Shown here: one piece after another, positions 8,331 through 16,719 of the stretch
Layout: every line of letters starts with the position of its first letter
Numbering within the stretch: the first letter of the stretch is position 1
Assembly: GCF_030382115.1 (NCBI RefSeq)
Contig: NZ_JAUDRJ010000003.1
Location: 2,279,101 to 2,328,934, forward strand
DNA: 49,834 nucleotides
Source of the DNA: Nostoc sp. GT001
GTDB lineage: Bacteria > Cyanobacteriota > Cyanobacteriia > Cyanobacteriales > Nostocaceae
Direction: 5' to 3'
The notes under the pieces: model-generated
What the model saw: only the letters and a program-made list of their open reading frames with translations
Told to the model about the DNA's origin: nothing
Database searches by the model: none
Made by a program: the position numbers and the translations under genes

Positions 8331-10553
8331 TCAAGAAGGGATAACGACAGAAACGGCATGAACTCGATCGCGTCCTTGCTGTTTGGCTACATAAAGTGCT
8401 TTGTCTGCTGCATTAATCAAGTCTGTCGGCGAAATTTCGGAATTTGGCACAATGCTAACAACGCCTAGACTAACGGTAACACGATCGCACACGCGAGACT
8501 GAGTATGAGGAATGGCTAAGTCGCGGATTGCTTGTCTAATAGTTTCAGCTACATAGATTGCTCCTTGAATCTCTGTATTAGGCAGAATGATAGCAAATTC
8601 TTCGCCACCATAACGAGCGACTAAATCGGCTGGACGCTTAACAATATTTTTGAGGGAACTTGCTAATTGTCGCAAACAATCATCCCCTGCTAAATGACCA
8701 TAAGTATCATTGTAGGGTTTAAAAAAATCGACATCGAACAAAATTAAAGAAACAGGCACTTGCTCGCGTTTAAGTCGCTGCCACTCAGCTTCAAGATACT
8801 CATCAAATCGGCGGCGATTGGCTATTTGAGTCAAGCCATCTAGAGTAGCTAATCTTTGTAATTCTTCATTGGCAGCTTGCACTTGCTGGTAGAGTACTGA
8901 TTGATGAATAGCGATCGCTACTTGACTTGCCAGTTGGTGCAACAAATTAACTTCAAATGCTTGCCAATAACGAGGTGCGCCACACTGGTGAGCAATGAGT
9001 AAACCCCACAGATGCTCCCCATTCAAAATCGGTACTATTACAGCAGCCTTAATTTGATAGAGTTGTAATAACTCAAAAAGATCGGCTGAAAAATCAGACT
9101 CCTGAATATCATGGAAGACTTTAGGTAATCCCTGGTAATAGTAGCTAAAATCTTGGTTGAGCGAAAATGGTTGCATTGTCAGTTCTAATCTCTGAGGATA
9201 GTTATCACTCAGTGATTCCGCCGCAAAATTGCCACTTCCGTCAGATTCTAACTGGTAGATAGCCACGGAATCTGAACCCAAACACTGGCGAATACTGTTG
9301 ACTGTTGTATTCAGAACCTCCTCCAAATTCAGTGATTGTCGAATCTGTTGAGTTACTTCGGTAATTAGCCGTTCTCCCTCTGCTTGCTGTCGCAACATTA
9401 CTTCAGCTTCTTTACGAGTATTAATGTCTTCTACCGAGCCAAGAATCTGCGTTGGAGCGCCGTTACCATCTCTGGCAAATACCACTTCTCGTGTATTTAG
9501 CCAACGCCATTCTCCATTTTTGTGTCGGAATCGGTATTCAGTGGAAAGTACTTCATTATCTTTAAGGTTAACAAAGCGACTTGGAATGTCATAGCAGAGG
9601 TGTCTGTCGTCTGGATGAAAGCAATTCATGAACCACTGCGGATCTGCGTTACAAAATTCCTCTGGAGAGTAGCCTAAAATAGTCACACTTTTCTCATTCA
9701 GATAAATGCTTGTTCCTTTTAAGAGGTCAAACAAATACAAAATATGCGGTACGGTATTAGCAACCTTTTGTAGAAAGTCTTGACTTGAGCGTAATGCCTC
9801 TTCAGCTTTGTGGCGTTCCTGAAGCGCGACTTTATATTCAGTAATATCTCGTCCTTCAGAAATGAGTAGTGTCACACGCCCAGTTTCATCAAGTATGGGA
9901 CGCATTGAAAAATCAATCGCGATCGCTTGACCATCTCGACCTATAATGTCAACTTCATAGCGAATAGGTTGACCATTAGCAGCAGATGCGATCGCAGTTT
10001 TTAATTGCTCTTGAGTGTTTAGAGAAATTGTCCACCATTTTGCTTTCCAAAATGGCTTGCCAACGACTTCTTCTCGACTAATCCCAGCAAAGTCCAGTGC
10101 TGTTTGGTTCGCTTCTAATACTATCCCATTCGGCTCAAGCAATCCGATAAACTGAATGGTTTGATTGAAAATCGCCCGGAATTTTTGCTCATTTTCACTT
10201 AAAGCTTGTTCTACCAATTTGCGGTCAGTTATATCTCTTCCAACAGATTGAAGTTCTACAAGCATCCCCTGCGGATCAAATATCCCTCGAACAATCCATT
10301 GCGTCCACCGCACCCCTTCGCAAGCTACGACGCGATTTTCAATGGTAATAACGGGATTTTCTAAGCTGATGGAATTTACCAGACTAAACACACGTTCTTG
10401 ATCTTCCTCAAACACAACAGGTTTGTAGTGCTGACCGATAATTTTGTCTCGCTCCAGCCCAAAAAATCGACAGTAAGCTTCATTAACAAAGGTAAAAGTG
10501 CCATCTGGTAAGCCTCTAGCAATCAGTTCCGTTTGAGTCTTCGAGGATGGCAC
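8331..10553 (-). CDS. PAS-GAF-GGDEF diguanylate cyclase, 3' part of a frameshifted gene
   Basis: This 740-codon frame is the C-terminal part of a multidomain sensor. In order: the end of one PAS domain (GLPDGTFTFVNEAYCRFFGLE), a second PAS (RAIFNQTIQFIGLLEPNG), a third PAS (HPDDRHLCYD, GEWRWLNTREV), a GAF domain (SLNLEEVLNTTVNSIRQCLG onward), and a GGDEF domain. The GGDEF domain has an intact GGEEF active site and an upstream RPAD (RxxD) inhibitory site, so it should make cyclic di-GMP. The frame opens at a GTG (10553) that overlaps the upstream frame by 38 bases. Alignment of the two parts shows a single missing base near 10525-10530, so this GTG start is probably not the natural one. Confidence 0.85.
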   Translation of the reverse strand: MPSSKTQTELIARGLPDGTFTFVNEAYCRFFGLERDKIIGQHYKPVVFEEDQERVFSLVNSISLENPVITIENRVVACEGVRWTQWIVRGIFDPQGMLVELQSVGRDITDRKLVEQALSENEQKFRAIFNQTIQFIGLLEPNGIVLEANQTALDFAGISREEVVGKPFWKAKWWTISLNTQEQLKTAIASAANGQPIRYEVDIIGRDGQAIAIDFSMRPILDETGRVTLLISEGRDITEYKVALQERHKAEEALRSSQDFLQKVANTVPHILYLFDLLKGTSIYLNEKSVTILGYSPEEFCNADPQWFMNCFHPDDRHLCYDIPSRFVNLKDNEVLSTEYRFRHKNGEWRWLNTREVVFARDGNGAPTQILGSVEDINTRKEAEVMLRQQAEGERLITEVTQQIRQSLNLEEVLNTTVNSIRQCLGSDSVAIYQLESDGSGNFAAESLSDNYPQRLELTMQPFSLNQDFSYYYQGLPKVFHDIQESDFSADLFELLQLYQIKAAVIVPILNGEHLWGLLIAHQCGAPRYWQAFEVNLLHQLASQVAIAIHQSVLYQQVQAANEELQRLATLDGLTQIANRRRFDEYLEAEWQRLKREQVPVSLILFDVDFFKPYNDTYGHLAGDDCLRQLASSLKNIVKRPADLVARYGGEEFAIILPNTEIQGAIYVAETIRQAIRDLAIPHTQSRVCDRVTVSLGVVSIVPNSEISPTDLINAADKALYVAKQQGRDRVHAVSVVIPS

Positions 10554-10998
10554 GAGAACGCGCTTCGCTCTCTTGCAGTGCAGCTTCTACTTGTTTGCGA
10601 TCGCTAATATCAAATACTAAACCCTGAAGTACCTGAGTTTCTCCATCGATATCGAGAACGAGATTGGCTTGATCCCGTACCCAAATTATTCTGCCATCGC
10701 GCCTAATCATCCGATACTCGACACTGAAAGGCTCTCCCGTGGCAATTGTAGTATTTACAGCTTGCCAAACGCGATCGCGATCTTCTGGATGAGTGTAATC
10801 TAACCAACTATTAAAGAAACCAAAATTCCAGTCTTCAGGGGCAATGCCTAATAATTGTTGTAGTTGTGGACTAATATAAGCAACTTTTGTAGTGTCATTA
10901 ATCGGTGAGACGTAAACAACGCCGGGAATTTGTTCTACGAGAGTACGATACTTTTGCTCTGCCTCAGAGAGTTGTTCTTGGGGCTGCTTGCGGCTCAT
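10516..10998 (-). CDS. PAS-domain protein, 5' part of the frameshifted sensor
   Basis: A 160-codon frame from ATG 10998 holding one complete PAS/PAC unit (YRTLVEQIPGVVYVSP, HPEDRDRVWQAV, GRIIWVRDQANLV, DISDRKQVEAAL) and the start of the next, ESEARSRAILEDS, after which it reads out of frame into NGTDC and stops. The natural continuation, QTELIARGLPDG, is present one frame over in the 8331-10553 frame. The two are best read as one gene of about 890 codons broken by a 1-base deletion in GAAGACTCAAACGG, unless this is a sequencing error or programmed shift. No membrane segment is seen, suggesting a soluble sensor. Confidence 0.8.
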   Translation of the reverse strand: MSRKQPQEQLSEAEQKYRTLVEQIPGVVYVSPINDTTKVAYISPQLQQLLGIAPEDWNFGFFNSWLDYTHPEDRDRVWQAVNTTIATGEPFSVEYRMIRRDGRIIWVRDQANLVLDIDGETQVLQGLVFDISDRKQVEAALQESEARSRAILEDSNGTDC

Positions 10999-11078
10999 GA
11001 CGTTTTGAATTTCTACAATAAATTATCATTTTTTCTGTTAGAAATCCCGCACTAGAGGCACACTCAAGGATTGTTTAA

Positions 11079-11124
11079 CCTGCCAGCAGCAGCCTGGAAC
11101 TCATTTGAGGCTGCTGTTGACAGG
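11079..11124 (-). terminator. Hairpin downstream of lepA
   Basis: Arms CCTGCCAGCAGCAGCC (11079-11094) and GGCTGCTGTTGACAGG (11109-11124) pair at 14 of 16 positions. Placed between lepA and the sensor gene, both leftward; likely a terminator, though its T-tract is weak. Confidence 0.5.
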
Positions 11125-11309
11125 CGTTGTAATTAAAATTAACGAATGTTGAAGAAGAATAAAGAATTCAGAATTCAGAATAAAAAATTTTGGTGGGGGA
11201 CTGAAAATAGTAGATTCAGACGCTTTTGCTAGCTTGCTGCTTTGCAGGAGTATGCGGACTCGCTTTGCGTAGCGATATCCGCCATTCGGACTCAAATTCA
11301 TTCTGAATT

Positions 11310-11341
<32 letters not shown>

Positions 11342-11347
11342 ATTCTA

Positions 11348-13159
11348 TTAGTTTTGATCCAAGCGCAGTACTGCCATAAAGGCTTCCTGCGGTACATCTA
11401 CAGTACCTACAGATTTCATCCGCTTTTTACCTTTTGCTTGCTTCTGCAAAAGTTTTTTCTTGCGACTGATGTCACCACCGTAGCATTTGGCTAACACATC
11501 TTTACGCAAAGCGGGGATATGTTCGCTGGCAATAACTTTACTGCCAATAGATGCCTGAATTGGCACTTTAAATTGATGGCGGGGAATTAGTTCCTTGAGC
11601 TTTTCTGCCATTGCCCGCCCGACGTTGTAAGCTTTATCTCGATGTACAATCATCGCCAAGGAATCCACAGGATCGCCGTTAATCATGATATCCAGCTTCA
11701 CCAAAGGATTTTCACGGTAGCCGATGATGTGATATTCCATACTGGCGTAACCGCGCGATCGCGATTTCATTTGATCAAAAAAGTCAGTTACAACTTCCGC
11801 CAAGGGGAGTTCGTATGTAAGTGTGGTTCGTCCTTGGGCGAGATATTTCATATCTTTGAAAATGCCCCGGCGATTTTGTGACAACTCCATCAAGCTGCCA
11901 ACATAAGTTTCCGGCGTTATCATCTCGACTTGGACGTAGGGTTCTTCAATTCTTTCGCGATCGTTGGGAGAAGGTAAACGGCTAGGATTATCGATGTACA
12001 GTTCCTCGCCTTTGAGGGTAATCACCTTATAAACCACTGAGGGGGCTGTAATGATTAAATCTAGGTTATACTCTCGCTCTAGACGTTCCTGGACAATTTC
12101 CATGTGCAGCAAACCCAAGAATCCGCAACGGAACCCAAACCCCATTGCGCTCGAAGTTTCTGGTTCGTAATGCAGCGCTGCATCGTTGAGTTCCAGCTTT
12201 TCCAAGGCTTCCCGCAAATCTTCAAATTGATCGGCATCAATGGGGAACATCCCGCAAAAAACCATTGGGTTCGCTTCTGCGTAGCCTGGTAAGGGTGCAT
12301 CTGCTTTCGCCTTACTCAGGGTAATTGTGTCTCCTACCCGTGCATCAGCGACAGCTTTAATTGCCGCTCCCAAATAGCCTACTTCTCCAGCGTGCAGTTC
12401 ATCAACTTGCTTTTGAGTCGGAGAAAGAACGCCTAATTCATCAATTTCAAATTCTTTACCCGATGCCATTAAATGGATGCGATCGCCTTTTTTCACGGTG
12501 CCATCCATCACCCGAAAATACACAATTACTCCCCGATAACTGTCGTAATAACTATCAAAAATTAACGCTCGTAAGCGTTCATTTATGGTATTGGGTGGTG
12601 GCGGTATCCGCTCGACAACTGCTTCTAAAATCTCATTAATCCCAATTCCCTCTTTAGCAGAAGCCAGAATTGCCCCACTGCAATCTAGACCGATAATTTC
12701 TTCAATTTCGCCAATTACCCGTTCTGGTTCAGCCCCAGGCAAATCAATTTTATTCAAAACTGGAATAATTTCCAGGTTATTCTCTAATGCTAAATATACA
12801 TTTGCCAAAGTTTGCGCTTCCACACCTTGGGACGCATCTACTACCAATAGCGCTCCTTCGCAAGCAACAAGAGAGCGAGAGACTTCATAAGAGAAATCCA
12901 CGTGTCCCGGAGTGTCAATCAAGTTCAGCACATACTGCTGTCCATCCTTAGCTGTGTAGTTCATCCGGGCAGCTTGCAGCTTAATCGTAATGCCGCGCTC
13001 CCGTTCCAAATCCATATTGTCGAGAAACTGTTCCTTCATCTGTCGGTCTTCAACAGTGCCAGTAGCTTGTAGCAAGCGATCGGCGAGGGTTGATTTCCCG
13101 TGGTCGATGTGAGCAATAATACAAAAATTGCGAATGCGAACTGCGGGAACGTCAGTCAT
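11348..13159 (-). CDS. lepA: Elongation factor 4 (LepA)
   Basis: A 603-residue translational GTPase, the normal length for LepA. It starts [20 protein letters not shown], with the G1 loop AHIDHGKST, the switch region RERGITIK, G3 DTPGHVDFS and G4 NKIDLPGA. The LepA-specific C-terminal end follows ([20 protein letters not shown], then [15 protein letters not shown]). LepA acts on stalled or mistranslocated ribosomes. It is transcribed alone to the left; a heptanucleotide array begins seven bases after the stop codon. Confidence 0.97.
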   Translation of the reverse strand: MTDVPAVRIRNFCIIAHIDHGKSTLADRLLQATGTVEDRQMKEQFLDNMDLERERGITIKLQAARMNYTAKDGQQYVLNLIDTPGHVDFSYEVSRSLVACEGALLVVDASQGVEAQTLANVYLALENNLEIIPVLNKIDLPGAEPERVIGEIEEIIGLDCSGAILASAKEGIGINEILEAVVERIPPPPNTINERLRALIFDSYYDSYRGVIVYFRVMDGTVKKGDRIHLMASGKEFEIDELGVLSPTQKQVDELHAGEVGYLGAAIKAVADARVGDTITLSKAKADAPLPGYAEANPMVFCGMFPIDADQFEDLREALEKLELNDAALHYEPETSSAMGFGFRCGFLGLLHMEIVQERLEREYNLDLIITAPSVVYKVITLKGEELYIDNPSRLPSPNDRERIEEPYVQVEMITPETYVGSLMELSQNRRGIFKDMKYLAQGRTTLTYELPLAEVVTDFFDQMKSRSRGYASMEYHIIGYRENPLVKLDIMINGDPVDSLAMIVHRDKAYNVGRAMAEKLKELIPRHQFKVPIQASIGSKVIASEHIPALRKDVLAKCYGGDISRKKKLLQKQAKGKKRMKSVGTVDVPQEAFMAVLRLDQN

Positions 13160-13645
13160 ATACTATCTTTGCCTTAGCAGCAACCAAAGTTAAAAGGGCA
13201 ATTTACTTAATGTATTTTAATGCTTTCTTAGCCAAGACGCTCCGCTTTTAGTGCTGAGTTAGTCATTCGTCATTCGTCATTAGTTATTCTCCCCTTGCTC
13301 CCCTGCCCCTCTGCTCCCTGCCTCTCTTCACCCCATCTTTAACTTTCGATCTAAATAGGTGGACATTTAAGAATATTATGAAAGTCTATTTGTCGCTGCT
13401 AGTATTCAACAGCTAGAAGCGTACAATAAATGTAAATAAGTACATGTAGGGATCGTGTAGGGATCGTGGGCAATTGCGACTGGTAATTGCCCATAATCGC
13501 TGGTTTATCGGCAAAACTTCTAGAGCCATTGTCTAGTCAGTTATATGAAAAATGCGATTTAAAACTTAAAGCTGTTACTTTGGTGCTATTTCAGGGAAGT
13601 ATTTAACTGTGCCCTTGAAAATTTTTCAGCGAATTAGCCCAAATA
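13160..13645. other. Non-coding gap upstream of lepA, with short repeats
   Basis: It holds the lepA promoter region. Visible structure: GTCATTC-type heptamers at 13262-13289, a pyrimidine-rich CCCCTG tract to about 13330, an exact 11-base tandem duplication GTAGGGATCGT (13446-13456, 13457-13467), and a perfect 8-bp hairpin GGGCAATT/AATTGCCC at 13468-13492. No gene is seen. Confidence 0.55.
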
Positions 13646-13948
13646 ATGAATATAACTACTTTACAAAGCTTTAGACAAAACCAATTCAAAGAATTTAGAG
13701 TATATAAACCTATGAATATGAGAGAGAAAACTACCAAAGCGGAAAATACACAAGCCGATAAGGTAGAAATCGCTGTCCGCCTAGACTCCGAGTTACTAGA
13801 GCAAATTCAGCATCTCACCAATGACCCAAGTAAAGTAATTGAGGTGGCAATTCGCCAGTGGTTACGGGGTGAAATCCTCAGAGATGACGAATTAACGCGC
13901 ACGCCTGTGCGTACTCCTGTTCCTCCTCGCGGTGAATGGAACGATTGA
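13646..13948 (+). CDS. Small conserved cyanobacterial protein, ribbon-helix-helix-like
   Basis: Up to 100 residues. The core EIAVRLDSELLEQIQHLTND followed by PSKVIEVAIRQWLRGE matches the beta-helix-helix pattern of ribbon-helix-helix DNA-binding proteins such as plasmid and antitoxin regulators. A disordered Pro/Arg tail with a doubled RTPV motif (LTRTPVRTPVPPRGEWND) follows. The start is uncertain: ATG codons at 13646, 13712 and 13718 are all possible, and none has a clear ribosome site; the conserved part begins well after all three. No toxin gene is adjacent. Role as a transcription regulator is an inference. Confidence 0.65.
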   Translation: MNITTLQSFRQNQFKEFRVYKPMNMREKTTKAENTQADKVEIAVRLDSELLEQIQHLTNDPSKVIEVAIRQWLRGEILRDDELTRTPVRTPVPPRGEWND

Positions 13949-14121
13949 CGCCATTATTTAACTGTCAATGCAAGTTAAAAAAAGTAAAGTTTGCCAATCT
14001 GGTTTTTAGAACGCCAAAAAATACCCCATCAAACCCAAAAAAGCTGTAAAAATTTATGTATAAATTTCAGCGGCTTTAGTAAAATTACGGTCGGATACCC
14101 TTTGTCTATCCAACTCAATTA

Positions 14122-15885
14122 ATGACTATTACTGCCAATTCCCAATTGTCGAATGTATTTTCCCAAAATCTGGAATCTAGTACCAGTAAGACTGATGGCT
14201 CATTACCAACTCTAGGAGCCGAGTTGGTTTATACGCAAGATGGGGCAGGGCGCTATCTGACCTTTTGTTGGCAGTACAGCGAACTCCTGGGGTTAAATAC
14301 TGAAAAAATAGTTGACGAGCTAAACCAGACCCAAACCTTTGTCCCCGTGGATAAGGTTACTTACTTGGAACGATTGCACCGAATTTTGACAAATTTGGTG
14401 CCAGAAAGGTTTCAGTGTTGGTTTAGCTATCAGAAGGAATTATTTGAGTTGGACTTAGTGATTAGTCCGATTATGCCGAGTTGGGGAACCACTGCTACTA
14501 CCGTTTTAGTGATGGGACGGTTAGTACAAGCGACACTCAACAAAAAGCAAGCGCGTGTGGCATCAAAAACGCCCACACAAATAGAGTTGGCTTTGCGTTC
14601 ACAGCAACACCAAAAATTGGTAAATCGCATTACCAGAAATATTCGCAGGACATTGGATTTAAATATTATTTGGCAGCAAACAGTTGATAGTTTAGGGAAA
14701 GCACTGCGGCTAGAACGCTGCATTATTTGTCCTTATCAGCCCTCAAGCTCAAAAGTGCAGGTGAAGGCTGAGTATCGCCAGCCAGAACTCAAATCAATGC
14801 TTGGCTCAGACATAGATATAGCTTCTGAACCTGCCTTTGCTCAAGCCTTGGCAACCCTAGAACCAGTTACGATGGAAGTGCCTGGATACAAAGAGTCTGG
14901 GCGGCAGAAAACTTTAGTAGTTGCGACTTGCTATCAAGACCAAGCTAATGGATTGGTTGCCTTAAATTGGCAGGATGAATGCTATACATTAACAGAATCG
15001 GAATTAGAACTGGCAAAAGAAGCAGCAGATCAATTGGGAACTGCGATCGCTCATGCTACTTTATATGAAGAATTAGAAGTAGCGCGTCAGAAAGCCGAAG
15101 AAGCTTCCCGCCTCAAAAGTGAGTTTCTGGCTAATGTATCCCATGAAATTCGTACCCCCCTCAACGGTATGATTGGGTTTTTGAAGCTGATTTTGGAAGG
15201 GATGGCTGATGATCCAGAAGAACAAAACCAGTTTTTAGCAGAAGCTCATCACTTATCGATACATTTGCTGAATATCATCAACGACATTTTGGACATTGCC
15301 AAAATCGAAGCTGGTAAAATGGAGCTAGCTTACGCTCCAGTCAAGCTAGATGAGCTATTCAGTCATGTAGAAGGTTTCATGCGTCCCCAAGCACAAATGA
15401 AAAACCTTAGCTTTCGGATGCAAATGCCTGCTACCTCCGATGAAATCATTGTCCAAAGCAACTATCAACGGTTACTACAAGTGATGCTTAATTTGGTGAA
15501 CAATGCCATCAAGTTCACCCATGAAGGCGGCGTTACTGTCAGCGCTGATTTGGTACTCAAAAAGGCGAACTTTCAAGATCAGCAATTTCCTGGCATGGTG
15601 AGAGTACGTGTAGCAGACACGGGCATAGGTGTTTCTTTAGACAAACAAGATAAACTGTTTCAATTATTCTCTCAGGTGGATGGCTCCCGCACTCGCCAGT
15701 ACGGCGGCACAGGTTTGGGACTGGTAATATCGCAGAAGTTAGTGGAGGCTATGGGCGGTGAGGTACATTTTTATAGCTTGGGCGAAGGACTTGGCTCAAC
15801 AGTCACATTCACCGTGCCACTATATCAACAACCAGTCATGGTTTCGTCTAATGATAGCGACTCAACAAGTAGTGCTGAATGTTGA
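14122..15885 (+). CDS. GAF-domain sensor histidine kinase
   Basis: A 587-residue two-component kinase. Residues about 35-135 look PAS-like (LVYTQDGAGRYLTFCWQYSE); a GAF domain follows at about 170-315; then a short coiled coil leads to the HisKA box with phospho-accepting His341 (FLANVSHEIRTPLNGMIG) and a HATPase_c domain showing the N box (NLVNNAIKFT), G1 (VADTGIGV) and G2 (GGTGLGLVIS). No receiver domain and no response regulator gene are adjacent, so it is an orphan kinase. No membrane segment is visible. A heptanucleotide repeat begins at its stop codon. Confidence 0.92.
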   Translation: MTITANSQLSNVFSQNLESSTSKTDGSLPTLGAELVYTQDGAGRYLTFCWQYSELLGLNTEKIVDELNQTQTFVPVDKVTYLERLHRILTNLVPERFQCWFSYQKELFELDLVISPIMPSWGTTATTVLVMGRLVQATLNKKQARVASKTPTQIELALRSQQHQKLVNRITRNIRRTLDLNIIWQQTVDSLGKALRLERCIICPYQPSSSKVQVKAEYRQPELKSMLGSDIDIASEPAFAQALATLEPVTMEVPGYKESGRQKTLVVATCYQDQANGLVALNWQDECYTLTESELELAKEAADQLGTAIAHATLYEELEVARQKAEEASRLKSEFLANVSHEIRTPLNGMIGFLKLILEGMADDPEEQNQFLAEAHHLSIHLLNIINDILDIAKIEAGKMELAYAPVKLDELFSHVEGFMRPQAQMKNLSFRMQMPATSDEIIVQSNYQRLLQVMLNLVNNAIKFTHEGGVTVSADLVLKKANFQDQQFPGMVRVRVADTGIGVSLDKQDKLFQLFSQVDGSRTRQYGGTGLGLVISQKLVEAMGGEVHFYSLGEGLGSTVTFTVPLYQQPVMVSSNDSDSTSSAEC

Positions 15886-16410
15886 GTTATGAGTAATGAG
15901 TTATGAGTTATGAGTAGGATTCCTTACTCACAACTCGGAACTGTTTTGCCCCATCCCTAATATGGTTATTAAATAATAATTACTAAAAAACTTTAAAGTT
16001 TAAAACTCAAAACCCAGTATTACCAAGTATCAAAACTCAATACTCAGCACTCAGCACTCATTACTCAGTACTCATTACTCAGCATTCTTGAGGGGTATTG
16101 GGAAAAAAGCTTCCTTGTCCTTACCTCCTTGCGTTCTCTTCAGTACTTTACAGGCTAAAGTAGAGTAGGAGGGCTTGCACGAGAAATTGTTCAGCTAATC
16201 TAATATCAAGTTGCTAAAACCAGCAGTGGTTTAGTCAAAAGTCATAAAAAACTGACACCTGGCAATATAGCGGCAATTAGATTTAGGATCGATTTAACAA
16301 AGCTGGAAAATAATATTTTGGATAATGGTTAATGAGCAACGCCGCATCTGGCACAGAGATCATTATTATTCAATGCCCAATGCCCATCATTAACTTAGCA
16401 GGTCTAAACT
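15885..16410. repeat. Gap with two heptanucleotide repeat arrays
   Basis: AGTTATG/AGTAATG units run from the kinase stop codon to about 15916, and six TACTCAG-type units at 16041-16082 are roughly their complement, so the two arrays could pair at long range. The remainder (to the nfu start) has no visible gene. Confidence 0.65.
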
Positions 16411-16641
16411 ATGGAACTCACAATTGACAACGTTGAAACAGTTTTAGATGAAATGCGCCCTTATCTCATGTCTGATGGCGGCAATGTGGAACTCGTAGAA
16501 CTTGATGGCCCCGTTGTAAAACTGCGCCTCCAAGGTGCTTGTGGTTCTTGTCCCAGTTCTGCAATGACCCTGAGAATGGGTATTGAGCGCCGCCTTAAGG
16601 AAATGATTCCCGAAATTGCAGAAATTGAACAAGTGGTGTAA
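16411..16641 (+). CDS. NifU C-terminal domain (Nfu-type) Fe-S scaffold protein
   Basis: A complete 76-residue protein that corresponds only to the NifU C-terminal domain. It starts [20 protein letters not shown], contains [11 protein letters not shown], and has the cluster-binding CxxC in GACGSCPSS. Such small Nfu/CnfU proteins assemble [2Fe-2S] or [4Fe-4S] clusters and pass them to client proteins, including photosystem I in cyanobacteria and plastids. No suf or nif genes are adjacent. It is transcribed to the right and is followed two bases after the stop by heptanucleotide repeats that form a hairpin. Confidence 0.93.
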   Translation: MELTIDNVETVLDEMRPYLMSDGGNVELVELDGPVVKLRLQGACGSCPSSAMTLRMGIERRLKEMIPEIAEIEQVV

Positions 16642-16643
16642 AA

Positions 16644-16713
16644 GTTAGGAGTTAGGAGTTAGGAGTTATGAGTTTTCAATTAACTCCTAACTCCTCATTC
16701 TTAACTCCTAACT
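16644..16713. repeat. Complementary heptanucleotide arrays forming a hairpin
   Basis: GTTAGGA x3 plus GTTATGA (16644-16671) face TAACTCC units (16681-16708), so the spacer between nfu and the GH57 gene can fold into a long imperfect hairpin, likely a terminator for nfu. Confidence 0.75.
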
Positions 16714-16719
16714 ATTTAT

